DNA of 45,531 nt from Komagataeibacter rhaeticus (lineage in GTDB: Bacteria > Pseudomonadota > Alphaproteobacteria > Acetobacterales > Acetobacteraceae): NCBI RefSeq assembly GCF_003207855.1, contig NZ_NKTZ01000017.1, positions 1 to 45,531 on the forward strand. The letters are read 5' to 3'. The notes below the pieces were generated by a model. It was not told where the DNA came from and searched no databases. It saw nothing but the letters and a program-made list of their open reading frames with translations. The position numbers were made by a program, and so were the translations under genes. Below are positions 26,616-36,423 of the stretch, piece after piece (the stretch's first letter is position 1; each line of letters starts with the position of its first letter).

Positions 26616-26647
26616 TTGACCGCCCATGAAATCCCATGTTATCCCAT
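26616..26647 (+). promoter_or_regulatory. MraZ operator repeats and likely promoter of the dcw cluster
   Basis: CCCATG occurs three times at 26623, 26633 and 26643, exactly ten bases apart, with AT-rich four-base spacers. On the other strand this reads ATGGG three times, matching the TGGG-plus-five-base spacing bound by MraZ in other bacteria. TTGACC (26616-26621) and TTATCC (26639-26644), 17 bases apart, could be the -35 and -10 elements, so MraZ bound here would cover the promoter. The AT-rich stretch from the end of rnpB (26425) to 26615 holds no gene that I can see. Confidence 0.7.
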
Positions 26648-26746
26648 GCGCATGCCGGATAAGGATGGCTGCGGCCCACGGGCGGTCCTCGCAGGCACGC
26701 AATCCACGGCTCCTGAAATTCATGCCAAGGGAGGGCATCGCGCAGC

Positions 26747-27220
26747 GTGAGTGTATTCCTGGGCACACACCTCAACCGGCTGGATGCAAAAGGACGGGTT
26801 TCCATCCCCTCCGCATTCCGCACGGCGCTGCGTGCCAGGGCCAAATCGGGCGAACCGCTGGCCATCCTGCGTCCGTCCCATCTGCATCCCTGCCTTGAGG
26901 CATGGCCCGCCGATGCCTTTGCCGCACTGACCCGCCCGCTGGATGAAATGGACATTTTTTCCGAAGACCATGACGACCTCGCCACCGCGCTCTACGCCGA
27001 TGCCTACCCGTTCGAGGCGGACAGGGAAGGCCGCATCCTGCTGCCCGAATCCCTGCGCGGCCATGCCGGCCTGACCGATCAGGTCACGTTCATGGGGCTG
27101 GGCCGCACGTTCCAGATCTGGAACCCGCAGGCGGCGGAGGAACGCCGCACCGCCGCCCGCGCCCGCGCCCGCACCCTGACGGCGGGCCGCGGCGCCGTAC
27201 GGACGGATACGCCATCATGA
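26747..27220 (+). CDS. mraZ: Transcriptional regulator MraZ
   Basis: A 157-residue DNA-binding protein that represses its own dcw operon in E. coli and binds repeats upstream of it. Two SpoVT/AbrB-like halves are visible: [17 protein letters not shown] near the start and [16 protein letters not shown] at about residue 85. The start is a GTG at 26747 with AAGGGAGGG 11 bases upstream. It is the first gene of the cluster and overlaps rsmH by four bases. A Cys-free Arg/Ala tail ends the protein. Confidence 0.95.
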   Translation: MSVFLGTHLNRLDAKGRVSIPSAFRTALRARAKSGEPLAILRPSHLHPCLEAWPADAFAALTRPLDEMDIFSEDHDDLATALYADAYPFEADREGRILLPESLRGHAGLTDQVTFMGLGRTFQIWNPQAAEERRTAARARARTLTAGRGAVRTDTPS

Positions 27221-28218
27221 ATGCGGCCTTCCCCCCCCATGACCCCGGACATGTGCCCGTGATGCTGGCCGAGGTGATGGACTACCTTGCCCCGCGCGAC
27301 GGTGGCCGGTACGTCGATGGCACGTTTGGCGGCGGCGGCTATGCGCGCGCCATCCTGGCGTCATGCGCCTGCCAGCTCTGGGGGATCGACCGTGACCCCG
27401 CCGCCATCGCCCGCGGGCAGGCGCTCGCCCACACCTGTACGGCCCCCGATGGCACGCCCCGGCTGCACCTGCTCCATGGTGGCTTTGCCGACATGGCGGC
27501 CCTGCTGGCGGAAGCGGGCGTGGCGCGGGTGGACGGGATCGTACTGGACCTGGGGGTGTCGTCCTACCAGATCGACCAGGCGGAGCGCGGCTTCTCCTTC
27601 CGCATGGACGGGCCGCTGGACATGCGCATGGGGGATACCGGCCCCACGGCGGCCGATGTGGTCAACACCCTGCCCGAGGACGAACTGGCGGACATCATCT
27701 ACCATTATGGGGAGGAACGGCTCTCGCGCCGGGTCGCGCGTGCCATCGTGGCCGCCCGCGCCGAAGCCCCGCTGCTGCGCACCACGCAGCTGGCCGATGT
27801 CGTGCGCTCGGTCGTCCGGCCCGACCGTTCGGGCATCGACCCGGCAACGCGCACGTTCCAGGGGCTGCGCATTCACGTCAATGACGAACTGGGCCAGATC
27901 CGGCGCGTGCTGGAAGAGGCCCCGCGCCTGCTGGCCCCGGGCGGGCGGCTGGTCGTCGTGTCGTTCCATTCGCTGGAGGACAGGCTGGTCAAGCAGGCCA
28001 TGGCGCTTGCCGCGGGCCGCACCCCCGCCCCCTCCCGCCATGACCCCCGCGCCATGACACAGCGCGCGGGGCCAACAGGCTTCAGGCTCCTGACCGGACG
28101 CCCCATCCGGCCCGGAGAAGAAGAAACCCGCCGTAATCCGCGTGCACGCAGCGCAAGACTGCGCGCGCTGGAATGCATTGCCCCCCTCCCCCTGCCAGAA
28201 TCGGACCCTGCCGGATGA
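27217..28218 (+). CDS. rsmH: 16S rRNA m4C1402 N4-methyltransferase
   Basis: A 333-residue SAM-dependent enzyme that methylates N4 of C1402 in the ribosomal decoding centre. The SAM motif [14 protein letters not shown] is near residue 28, the [14 protein letters not shown] segment near 108, and the conserved [12 protein letters not shown] at about 248. It is usually the second gene of dcw clusters. It overlaps both neighbours by four bases. Confidence 0.97.
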   Translation: MNAAFPPHDPGHVPVMLAEVMDYLAPRDGGRYVDGTFGGGGYARAILASCACQLWGIDRDPAAIARGQALAHTCTAPDGTPRLHLLHGGFADMAALLAEAGVARVDGIVLDLGVSSYQIDQAERGFSFRMDGPLDMRMGDTGPTAADVVNTLPEDELADIIYHYGEERLSRRVARAIVAARAEAPLLRTTQLADVVRSVVRPDRSGIDPATRTFQGLRIHVNDELGQIRRVLEEAPRLLAPGGRLVVVSFHSLEDRLVKQAMALAAGRTPAPSRHDPRAMTQRAGPTGFRLLTGRPIRPGEEETRRNPRARSARLRALECIAPLPLPESDPAG

Positions 28219-29006
28219 GTCGGTTAGTCACCCTCTTCTTTGCCATGGTGGCAGCGGTGTCTGGCCTGTTTCTGTACGACAAGAAGCAGCAGACCACCGC
28301 GCTTGACCACCAGATTGCCCAGATCGTGGAACAGACGGAACATACCCGTTCCCAGACGGCCATGCTGCGCGCCGAATGGGCGATGCTGAACCAGCCCGAC
28401 CGCCTGGGCACGCTTGCCAGCCGTTACGACAGGGGGCTGCAGCCGGTCACGCCCGCCCAGTTCGTGCAGATGTCCGCCCTGACCGATCACCTGCCCGCCG
28501 TGGGCAGCCCGTCCGTCCGGCCCGTCCCCGCGCCGCGCGCCACCATGGTGGCGACGCTGGCGGCTGACCATGTACAGGAAACGCCGCACGAGACCGCCGT
28601 GGCGCTGCCCGTACATGCGCCCCCCGCCGTGCCCCCGGCCCCGGCACCCGTCCAGGTGGCCCGCGCGCCGGTCCCCGCTCCTGCCCCCCGCCATGCCGAA
28701 CCGCAGCCCGTGGCGCATGACGCGCCGGCCCGCGCGCTGGCGCAGAACGACATCCGCCCCGCCCCGCGCGTGGTGGAACACCCCCGCCCGCCCGAGCGCG
28801 TGGCGGCGGTGGACACGCCCCACGCCCCCAGCCTGCGTGACAGTCTTGTCCCCACCCCGCATGTGACCACCGCCAGCTACCATCCGCGTGCCGCGAACAT
28901 AGCGGATGCGGCGTGGCACCCGGCGGCCCCGCGCCTGATGGGCGGCAGTTCGCTGGGCACGCCGCATGTGACCGCCCTGCCGCCCCCGGTGCCCGTCAGC
29001 AACTGA
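28215..29006 (+). CDS. ftsL: Cell division protein FtsL with long Ala/Pro-rich tail
   Basis: FtsL joins FtsQ and FtsB and helps switch on the FtsW-FtsI septal synthase. Residues 1-95 are a normal FtsL: a membrane helix at about 4-21 and a coiled coil at about 25-65 with [14 protein letters not shown], the typical end of the family. After that come some 165 residues dominated by Ala, Pro, Val, His and Arg, so the 263-residue protein is more than twice the usual length. The tail would lie in the periplasm. The start at 28215 overlaps the rsmH stop (ATGA). The gene is named by its position and its N-terminal half. Confidence 0.85.
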   Translation: MSRLVTLFFAMVAAVSGLFLYDKKQQTTALDHQIAQIVEQTEHTRSQTAMLRAEWAMLNQPDRLGTLASRYDRGLQPVTPAQFVQMSALTDHLPAVGSPSVRPVPAPRATMVATLAADHVQETPHETAVALPVHAPPAVPPAPAPVQVARAPVPAPAPRHAEPQPVAHDAPARALAQNDIRPAPRVVEHPRPPERVAAVDTPHAPSLRDSLVPTPHVTTASYHPRAANIADAAWHPAAPRLMGGSSLGTPHVTALPPPVPVSN

Positions 29007-29044
29007 TACCCACCCCTCGACCGGCTTGTCGGCCCGGAACATAA

Positions 29045-31069
29045 ATGAACCTCTTCCCCCATGACCCAACCGCCCAGGGCGCGCAGGCTTCCCGGCCCGT
29101 AACGGGAGGCATGCGTGCCCGCCTGGCGCAGCAGCGCATGCATGCGCGGCTGCTGGTTGTGGCGGGGGTGTTCTGTATCCTGTTCCTGGCCATTGGCATC
29201 AAGCTTACGGTCGCCACCATCATCCGGCCCATGCCGCCCCAGCAGCAGCAGATCGCCCCGCAGGTCCCCCCCATTCCCAAAAGCGACCCCAAGGGGATGA
29301 TCGCGGGGGATGTGGCGCTGCCGCAGGTGCACCGGGCCTCGATCATCGACCGCACGGGGCAGGTGCTGGCCATGTCGCTGCCCGTGGCGCAGGTCTATGC
29401 CAACCCGCAGGAAATGATCGACGCGGCGGATGCGGCGCATAAGCTGAAGGGCGCGCTGCCCACGCTGGACGAAGCCGAGACCCGGCGGCGGCTGTCGCTC
29501 AACAAGCAGTTCGTGTACCTGGCGCGTGACATTTCCCCCGCACAGGAACTGGCGGTCAACAACCTGGGCATTCCCGGCATCTATTTCGAACCCGGTGAGC
29601 GCCGCCGCTACCCCATGGGCCGGGTTGCCGCGCAGATCCTGGGCGGGGTGGACATTGACGACCACGGCGTGGCGGGGGTCGAGCGCTTCTTTGACAGGCG
29701 GCTGGACGCGGACCGCACGCCGCTGCGCCTGTCGGTGGATGTGCGCGTGCAGAACGTGGTGCATGACGAGCTTCAGGCCGCCATGGACATGTTCCAGGCC
29801 ATCGGCGCCTGCGCCATCGTGATGGACGTGCATACGGGCGAGATCATAACCATGGTCAGCCTGCCCGATTACGACGCCAACGATTTTGGCCGCGCCGCAC
29901 CCGATGCCCGCTTCAACCGCGCCGTGACGGGCATGTACGAACCCGGCTCGACCTTCAAGCTCCAGACCACCGCCATGGCGCTGCAGGAAGGGGTGGCCCA
30001 TATCTGGGACCGCTTTTCCAGCACGCCGATCAAGATCGGGCGCTTCACCATCTCGGACATGAAAAGTGACCATTTCGACCCGTGGCTGACCCTGCCCGAG
30101 GTGATGGCCTATTCCTCCAACCCCGCCGCCGCCCACATCGCCCTGGACGCGGGTGCCGCGCGCCAGCAGGACTGGCTGCGACGGATGGGCTTCTTCTCGC
30201 GCGTGCCGATCGAACTGCCCGAAGCCGGGCGGCCCATCATCCCCTCTGTCGCCAACTGGGGCGTGTCCACCACCATGACCGTGGCGTTCGGCCATGGCGT
30301 GGCCGAGCCGCCGCTTTCCATCGTGCGCGGCACGGCGGCCACGGCCAATGGCGGCTTCCTGCTCCGGCCCACGCTGGTGGCAGGCCAGGCCGCCAGCGCC
30401 GATGCCACCGATGGCGCGCCCGATGCCGGCCAGACCATCCCCCCCGATGCGGAGCGGCTGATTTCGGCCGCCAATTCCGACATCCTGCGCAAGATCCTGC
30501 GGCTGGACGTGGCCAAGGGCACGGGACAGAAGGCGGAATCACCGGGCTATTATGTAGGGGGCAAGACCGGCACGGCGGAAAAGATCGGCCCGCATGGCGG
30601 CTATCTCAAGCATGTCAACGTCTCGGCCTTTACCGGTATCTTCCCCATGAACGCGCCGCGCTATGCCATCTATGTCATGCTGGACAGCCCCAAGCCCACC
30701 GCCCAGACCCACGGCTGGACCACGGCGGGATGGAACGCGGCCCCCACGGCATCGCACATGATCACGCGCATCGCGCCCATGCTGGGGCTGTTCCCCGATA
30801 CGCAGCATGAGACCGCCATCGAGGCCGCGCTGGCCATTCCCATGAAGCCCGCCGTGCCACGCGGCTACCGCGCGCTGGGGCCGGGCAATGACCCCGGCAC
30901 CGCCCGCCTGCATGAACATGAGCGCGAAACCGAGGCCACAGCCCACCCGCGCGGCCACGCCGCCCGCAGCCATGACGCGGCACAGGCGGCCCAGCTTGCG
31001 GGCCATACGGAACATGCCGCCAACGACCTGCCCGGCCCGCCCGGCCACCGCGTGCATGACAGGGGTTGA
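29045..31069 (+). CDS. ftsI: Septal peptidoglycan transpeptidase FtsI (PBP3)
   Basis: A 674-residue class B penicillin-binding protein that crosslinks septal peptidoglycan. A membrane helix lies at about residues 38-60, and the dimerisation/pedestal domain follows. The transpeptidase has the three penicillin-binding motifs: S302-TFK, S357-S-N359 and K507-TGT. The protein is about 80 residues longer than typical; the excess is a C-terminal tail from about residue 605 rich in His, Ala, Glu and Arg. It works with FtsW, coded further down. It is the only gene in the ftsL-murE stretch preceded by a clear gap (38 bases). Confidence 0.97.
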   Translation: MNLFPHDPTAQGAQASRPVTGGMRARLAQQRMHARLLVVAGVFCILFLAIGIKLTVATIIRPMPPQQQQIAPQVPPIPKSDPKGMIAGDVALPQVHRASIIDRTGQVLAMSLPVAQVYANPQEMIDAADAAHKLKGALPTLDEAETRRRLSLNKQFVYLARDISPAQELAVNNLGIPGIYFEPGERRRYPMGRVAAQILGGVDIDDHGVAGVERFFDRRLDADRTPLRLSVDVRVQNVVHDELQAAMDMFQAIGACAIVMDVHTGEIITMVSLPDYDANDFGRAAPDARFNRAVTGMYEPGSTFKLQTTAMALQEGVAHIWDRFSSTPIKIGRFTISDMKSDHFDPWLTLPEVMAYSSNPAAAHIALDAGAARQQDWLRRMGFFSRVPIELPEAGRPIIPSVANWGVSTTMTVAFGHGVAEPPLSIVRGTAATANGGFLLRPTLVAGQAASADATDGAPDAGQTIPPDAERLISAANSDILRKILRLDVAKGTGQKAESPGYYVGGKTGTAEKIGPHGGYLKHVNVSAFTGIFPMNAPRYAIYVMLDSPKPTAQTHGWTTAGWNAAPTASHMITRIAPMLGLFPDTQHETAIEAALAIPMKPAVPRGYRALGPGNDPGTARLHEHERETEATAHPRGHAARSHDAAQAAQLAGHTEHAANDLPGPPGHRVHDRG

Positions 31070-31074
31070 AACGG

Positions 31075-32547
31075 ATGCTGCTGCCTGAACTCCTCCGTCG
31101 CGCGGGCCTGGACATCGCGCTGCCCGCAACCGCGCGCGCGTGTGACATCCACGGCATTACGGCCGACAGCCGCCAGGCGGGGCCGGGCATGATCTTCGCC
31201 GCCCTGCGCGGCACGCACCGGGACGGGCGCGCCTATATCCCGCAGGCCCACGCGCAGGGGGCGGCGGCCGTGCTGCTGGAGGCCGACCCGGGCTTTACCC
31301 CGCCACCGGACGCGACGTACCTTGTGGCGGTGGATGCGCGCGCGGCCCTTGCCCGCATCGCGCGCGCGCTGACACCCCGCGTGCCCGCGCATATCGCCGC
31401 CATCACCGGCACCAACGGCAAGACCAGCACGGCGGAATTCCTGCGCCAGATCTGGACAGTGCAGGCGCTGCCCGCGGGCACCATCGGCACGCTGGGGGCC
31501 GTGGCTCCCTGCCCCCTGCCCGATTGCGGCCCCGTGCTGACCACGCCGGACAGCGTGGGGCTTATGGCCCTGCTGGGCGCCATGGCGCAGGCGGGGGTGG
31601 AACATGTGGCGATCGAGGCATCCTCGCACGGGCTGGAACAGCGCAGGCTGGACGGTCTGGCCCCGTACGCGGCGGGTTTCAGCAACCTGACGCGCGACCA
31701 CCTGGACTATCACGGCACGACGGAACACTACCGCGCGGCCAAGCTGCGCCTGTTCGACACGGTGCTGCCCGAAGGGGGGATTGCCGCCTTCAATGCCGAC
31801 ATGGACGACGCCACCTGCGCCGCCCTGCGCGCGATTGCCGCCCGGCGCGGTCTGGTGTTGCGCACCACCGGCCTGCGGGGCGGGGCCCTGCGGCTGCTGG
31901 ATGCGCGGCCCACGCCCGCAGGCCAGGTCCTGCATGTCATGACCCCGGCGGGCGCGCGGGAAATGGAAGTGCCGCTGGTCGGCCGTTTCCAGGTGGACAA
32001 CATGCTGCTGGCCTGCGCCATGGCGGGCCGCGATGAAGGGGCGGCCGACCACGCCGTCAGCCTGCTGCCCCGCCTGCATGGCGTGCGCGGGCGGATGGAA
32101 CGGGCGGCGGTGCTGGACAGCGGGGCCGCCGCCTATGTCGATTACGCCCACACGCCCGATGCCATCGAACGCCTGCTGTGCTCCCTGCGCCCCCACACGC
32201 CGGGCCGGCTTGTGATCGTGATGGGCGCGGGCGGGGACCGCGACCGGGGCAAGCGCCCGGTCATGGGCGAGATCGCGACCCGCCTGGCCGACCGGGTGAT
32301 CGTGACCGATGACAACCCGCGCACGGAACAGCCCGCCGCCATCCGCGCCGCCATCATGGCCGCCGCCCCCGGTGCGGTCGAGATTGATGACCGGCGGCAG
32401 GCCATCGCGGCGGGGCTGGGACTGCTGGGCCCGGGCGACGTGATGGTGGTGGCGGGCAAGGGCCACGAACAGGGCCAGACGATCGGCCACGACGTGCTGC
32501 CATTTGATGATGCCACGGTAATCCGTGACCTGTTGGGGACCGAATGA
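31075..32547 (+). CDS. murE: UDP-MurNAc-tripeptide synthetase (meso-DAP adding)
   Basis: Adds meso-diaminopimelate to UDP-MurNAc-dipeptide in the cytoplasm. The 490-residue protein has the Mur ligase P-loop TGTNGKT at 111-117 and D413-N-P-R416, the motif that selects meso-DAP over lysine. So the wall should be the usual Gram-negative type. The ATG at 31075 was chosen because AGGGG stands nine bases before it; a TTG at 31066 would instead overlap the ftsI stop. It overlaps murF by four bases. Confidence 0.97.
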   Translation: MLLPELLRRAGLDIALPATARACDIHGITADSRQAGPGMIFAALRGTHRDGRAYIPQAHAQGAAAVLLEADPGFTPPPDATYLVAVDARAALARIARALTPRVPAHIAAITGTNGKTSTAEFLRQIWTVQALPAGTIGTLGAVAPCPLPDCGPVLTTPDSVGLMALLGAMAQAGVEHVAIEASSHGLEQRRLDGLAPYAAGFSNLTRDHLDYHGTTEHYRAAKLRLFDTVLPEGGIAAFNADMDDATCAALRAIAARRGLVLRTTGLRGGALRLLDARPTPAGQVLHVMTPAGAREMEVPLVGRFQVDNMLLACAMAGRDEGAADHAVSLLPRLHGVRGRMERAAVLDSGAAAYVDYAHTPDAIERLLCSLRPHTPGRLVIVMGAGGDRDRGKRPVMGEIATRLADRVIVTDDNPRTEQPAAIRAAIMAAAPGAVEIDDRRQAIAAGLGLLGPGDVMVVAGKGHEQGQTIGHDVLPFDDATVIRDLLGTE

Positions 32548-33935
32548 CACTGTTATGGAACCGCGCGGACCTGCTGGCCGCCACATCGGGGCATTTCGCA
32601 GCCGCCTCCGGCGCCGATATTGCCGGCACCGGCGTCTCGATCGATACGCGCACGCTACATCCGGGCGACATCTTCATCGCGCTGCGGGGCGAAAACAGCA
32701 ACGGGCATGACCATGTGGCCCGCGCACTGGAAGCCGGAGCCGCCTGCGTGGTGGCGCATGAGGACTGTGGCACGGACCCGCGCATCCTGCGGGTGGACGA
32801 CACGCTGGCCGCCATGCAGGCCATGGCGCGTTACGCCCGCGCGCGCTTTGGGGGCCGCATGCTGGCCGTGACCGGCAGCGTGGGCAAGACATCGGTCAAG
32901 GACATGCTGCACGCGGCACTGGCCGCCTGCGGCCCCACGCATTGCGCCGTGGCATCCTACAACAACCACTGGGGCGTGCCGCTTACGCTGGCGCGCCTGC
33001 CCGCGGGTGCGGCCTACTGCGTGTGCGAGATCGGGATGAACCACGCAGGCGAGATCGCGCCGCTGGCCGCCATGGTGCGGCCCGACGTGGCGGTGGTGAC
33101 CACGGTTGCCTCCTCCCATCTCGGGCTTATGGGCAGCGTGGAGGCCATAGCGCGCGAGAAGGCCGAGATCCTGCTGGCCCTGCACAGGGGCGGCATCGGC
33201 ATCATCCCCGATGGGGTGAGTGGCCAGGCGCATTTTGAGCGCAATGCGGCCCGGGTCGGCGCGGCATTGTGGCGGGCGGGCACGGGTGAAGGCTGCGCCA
33301 TCGTGCCCGGTCCCGTACGGGCCACCGCAACAGGCAGCGATTTCAGCCTGCGCCTGCCCGGCTGGGCGGGGGAGGCGCATGTCAGCGCGCCGGGCCGGCA
33401 CATGGCCGCCAACGCCATGCTGGCACTGGGGGCGGCGTGTGCGGCCGGGGCGGACATGGCGCGCGCGGTGGCGGGGCTGGCCACCTTCCGCCCCGGTGCC
33501 GGGCGTGGCGCCATGACAAAGGTGATGCAGGACAAGGTTGCCCTGCTGGATGAAAGCTACAATGCCTCCCCCGCATCCGTTCAGGCGGCGCTGGATCTTC
33601 TGGGCCTGGTGGCGCCGGGGCGGCGCGTTGCCGTTCTGGGTGACATGCTTGAACTGGGCGCGTTTGCGGGGCATGAGCATGTCTCCCTTCTCCCTGCCGT
33701 CCGCGCGAACGCGGATATCGTCTTCTGTTGCGGCCCGAATATGAAAACACTCTTCGATACCCTGCCTCCTTCCCTGCGGGGGGCATGGACCCCTGATTCC
33801 GGACAGCTTGCCCCCCTGGTGCGCGCGGCCCTGCGCGCGGGTGACACGGTCATGGTCAAGGGCAGCCTTGGCAGCCGCATGCGCCACGTCGTTGCCAGCC
33901 TGCAGGCCGATGATGCCCGGGTGGGACCGGCCTGA
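32544..33935 (+). CDS. murF: UDP-MurNAc-tripeptide-D-Ala-D-Ala ligase
   Basis: Adds the D-Ala-D-Ala dipeptide, made by Ddl, to the UDP-MurNAc-tripeptide. The 463-residue protein has the P-loop TGSVGKT at 110-116, in the SVGKTS form typical of MurF, and a YNASPASV motif at about residue 336. The length is normal. It shares four bases with murE and one with mraY. Confidence 0.97.
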   Translation: MTLLWNRADLLAATSGHFAAASGADIAGTGVSIDTRTLHPGDIFIALRGENSNGHDHVARALEAGAACVVAHEDCGTDPRILRVDDTLAAMQAMARYARARFGGRMLAVTGSVGKTSVKDMLHAALAACGPTHCAVASYNNHWGVPLTLARLPAGAAYCVCEIGMNHAGEIAPLAAMVRPDVAVVTTVASSHLGLMGSVEAIAREKAEILLALHRGGIGIIPDGVSGQAHFERNAARVGAALWRAGTGEGCAIVPGPVRATATGSDFSLRLPGWAGEAHVSAPGRHMAANAMLALGAACAAGADMARAVAGLATFRPGAGRGAMTKVMQDKVALLDESYNASPASVQAALDLLGLVAPGRRVAVLGDMLELGAFAGHEHVSLLPAVRANADIVFCCGPNMKTLFDTLPPSLRGAWTPDSGQLAPLVRAALRAGDTVMVKGSLGSRMRHVVASLQADDARVGPA

Positions 33936-35026
33936 TGCTGTATGACCTGTTCCAGCATCATGCCACGGCCCATACATCCGTGTTCAACCTGTTCCGCTAC
34001 ATCACCTTCCGCGCCGGGGCCGCGTGCCTGACCGCGCTGGTGATCAGCCTGTGCCTGGGCAACCCGCTGATCGCGCAGCTGCGCCGCATCCAGCGTGGCG
34101 GCCAGCCCATCCGCGCGCTGGGGCCGGAGCGCCACCTGATCGAAAAGGTGGGCACCCCCACCATGGGCGGCGTGCTGATCCTGCTGTCGCTGTTCGGCTC
34201 CACCCTTCTGTGGGCTGACCTGACCAACGGGTTCGTGTGGGCGGTGATGCTGGTCACGCTGGCCTTTGGCGCGGTGGGCTTTGCCGATGACTATCTCAAG
34301 CTCTCGCGCCGCAATACCGATGGCGTATCCAAGCGGATGCGGCTGGGGTGCGAGTTCGGGGCCTCGCTGCTTGGCGGGATCTGGCTGGAACACATGATGC
34401 CGCCGGAGCTTGCCAACCACCTTGCCTTCCCGTTCGTCAAGGACCTGCTGCTGCCGCTGGGCTACGCCTTCCCGCTATTCGCGATGATCACGATTACGGG
34501 ATTCGGCAATGCCGTGAACTTTACCGACGGGCTGGACGGGCTGGCCATCGTGCCGGTCATTGTGGCGGCCCTTGTGTTTGCGCTGATTTCCTACCTGGTG
34601 GGCAACCACGTCTTTGCCGATTACCTGCAGCTGCATGCCGTGCCCGGCACGGGGGAACTCGGGGTGTTCTGCTCGGCGCTTGTGGGCGCGGGGCTTGGCT
34701 TCCTGTGGTTCAACGCGCCGCCCGCCGCCGTGTTCATGGGCGATACAGGATCACTGGCGCTGGGCGGCGCGCTGGGGGCGGTAGCGGTTGCGGTCAAGCA
34801 TGAACTGGTGCTGTGCATCGTGGGCGGGCTGTTCGTGGTGGAGACACTGTCGGTCATCATCCAGGTGTTCTGGTACAAGCGCACCGGGCGGCGGGTCTTC
34901 CTGATGGCGCCGCTGCACCATCATTTCGAGAAAAAGGGCTGGGCGGAATCCAAGATCGTGATCCGGTTCTGGATCGTGTCCATCGTGCTGGGGCTGTGTG
35001 GTCTGGCCACGCTGAAACTGCGGTGA
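33935..35026 (+). CDS. mraY: Phospho-MurNAc-pentapeptide transferase
   Basis: A 363-residue membrane enzyme that moves phospho-MurNAc-pentapeptide to undecaprenyl phosphate, giving lipid I. About ten membrane helices are visible. Signatures are [11 protein letters not shown] near residue 71, FADDYLK at about 111, [10 protein letters not shown] at about 195 and [12 protein letters not shown] near the end. It starts within the murF stop (TGATG) and overlaps murD by four bases. Confidence 0.98.
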   Translation: MLYDLFQHHATAHTSVFNLFRYITFRAGAACLTALVISLCLGNPLIAQLRRIQRGGQPIRALGPERHLIEKVGTPTMGGVLILLSLFGSTLLWADLTNGFVWAVMLVTLAFGAVGFADDYLKLSRRNTDGVSKRMRLGCEFGASLLGGIWLEHMMPPELANHLAFPFVKDLLLPLGYAFPLFAMITITGFGNAVNFTDGLDGLAIVPVIVAALVFALISYLVGNHVFADYLQLHAVPGTGELGVFCSALVGAGLGFLWFNAPPAAVFMGDTGSLALGGALGAVAVAVKHELVLCIVGGLFVVETLSVIIQVFWYKRTGRRVFLMAPLHHHFEKKGWAESKIVIRFWIVSIVLGLCGLATLKLR

Positions 35027-36423
35027 GCACGTCCTTCCCCCCCACCCTGTTCGCCGGCCACCATTACGGGGTGGCCGGGCTGGGCCGCAACGGCAACGCG
35101 GCCGTGGGCGCCCTGCTGGCCATGGGGGCCAGCGTGCAGGCATGGGATGACAATGCCGCCAGCCGTGATGCCCTGCCCACCCATGAGCGGCTGACGCTTG
35201 CCCCCTTCACCGGCATGGTCGGGCTTGCCGGTCTGGTCCTTTCGCCGGGCATTCCCCACATCCTGCCCAGCCCGCACCCGCTGGCGCGCATGGCGGTGGA
35301 GGCCGGGGTGCCGATCGTGTCGGATGCGGAACTGCTGTTCCGCGCCGTGCGGGCGGCGGGCAGCCGGGCACGGTTCGCGGGCATTACCGGCACCAATGGC
35401 AAGTCGACCACCACGGTCCTGCTGACCCATATGCTGGCCTGCTGCGGCATACCGGTGGCGGCGGGTGGCAACCTTGGCCCCGCCGCCCTTGCCCTGCCGC
35501 TCCTGCCCGATGACGGGGTGTACGTGCTGGAAATGTCGAGCTACATGCTCGAACGCCTGGAACAGCTGCATTTCAGTGCCGCCTGCCTGCTCAACCTGAC
35601 ACCCGACCACCTTGACCGCCATGGCGACATGGCGGGCTATACCGCAGCCAAGCTGCATGTATTCGACCACCAGCACGCGGGCGACCTGGCGGTGCTGGGC
35701 GCGACCCTGCCCGATTACGCACGCATCCACCGCGGGCTGGCCGCAACCCGCGTGCGCATTGCCTGCGTAAGCGGGGCGGATGTGGAACAGTGCGACTATT
35801 ACTGCACGGACCATGCGCTGTGCGACCATAGCGGCGTGATCGCCGGCCTGGACGGTGCCACCGACCTGCCCGGCACCCATAACCGCGAGAACGCGGCCGC
35901 CGCAACGGCCATGGCGCTGCATCTGGGCATGCCGCGCGCGGCGGTGGAGGGCGCGCTTGCCACATTCAGCGCGCTGGACCACCGGCAGAAGCTGGTGGGC
36001 CGGATTGGCACCGTGCGCTTCATCAATGACAGCAAGGCCACCAATGCCGATGCGACCGCGCGCGCCCTGGCCTGCCACGACCGGCTGGTCTGGATTGCGG
36101 GCGGCACGGCCAAGGCGGGCGGGATAGAGGAACTGGCCCCCCTGTTCGGCCATGTGGCGCTGGCGCTGCTGATCGGGCGCGACGCCCCGGTTCTGGCGGC
36201 AACCCTGACCCGCCATGGCGTGCCCCATCGCATCGTCCACACGCTGGAACGCGCGGTGCCCGAAGCGCGGGAGGCTGCGCGGGCACTGGGGGTTGATGTG
36301 GTCATGCTCTCTCCCGCCTGCGCCAGTTTTGACCAGTTCAGCGGGTTTGAGGCACGCGGCGCGCATTTCGCGGCACTGGTGCGGGATCTGGACGGCACGG
36401 CGGGCGGACCCACGGGCGCATGA
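35023..36423 (+). CDS. murD: UDP-MurNAc-L-Ala-D-Glu ligase
   Basis: Adds D-glutamate to UDP-MurNAc-L-alanine. The 466-residue protein has an N-terminal Rossmann-like part ([20 protein letters not shown]), the P-loop TGTNGKST at 122-129 and the HNRENAAAA motif of MurD. It starts at a GTG that overlaps the mraY stop (GTGA). The open frame extends further upstream but only as another reading of mraY. It overlaps ftsW by four bases. Confidence 0.96.
   Translation: MSTSFPPTLFAGHHYGVAGLGRNGNAAVGALLAMGASVQAWDDNAASRDALPTHERLTLAPFTGMVGLAGLVLSPGIPHILPSPHPLARMAVEAGVPIVSDAELLFRAVRAAGSRARFAGITGTNGKSTTTVLLTHMLACCGIPVAAGGNLGPAALALPLLPDDGVYVLEMSSYMLERLEQLHFSAACLLNLTPDHLDRHGDMAGYTAAKLHVFDHQHAGDLAVLGATLPDYARIHRGLAATRVRIACVSGADVEQCDYYCTDHALCDHSGVIAGLDGATDLPGTHNRENAAAATAMALHLGMPRAAVEGALATFSALDHRQKLVGRIGTVRFINDSKATNADATARALACHDRLVWIAGGTAKAGGIEELAPLFGHVALALLIGRDAPVLAATLTRHGVPHRIVHTLERAVPEAREAARALGVDVVMLSPACASFDQFSGFEARGAHFAALVRDLDGTAGGPTGA

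Noticed and set aside
31066-31074. TTG start for murE overlapping the ftsI stop
   Set aside because: It would fit the overlap pattern, but the ATG at 31075 has a better placed ribosome site; it remains a minor possibility.
28877-32586. Long minus-strand open frames opposite ftsI and murE
   Set aside because: They are shadows of clear plus-strand genes with full motifs.
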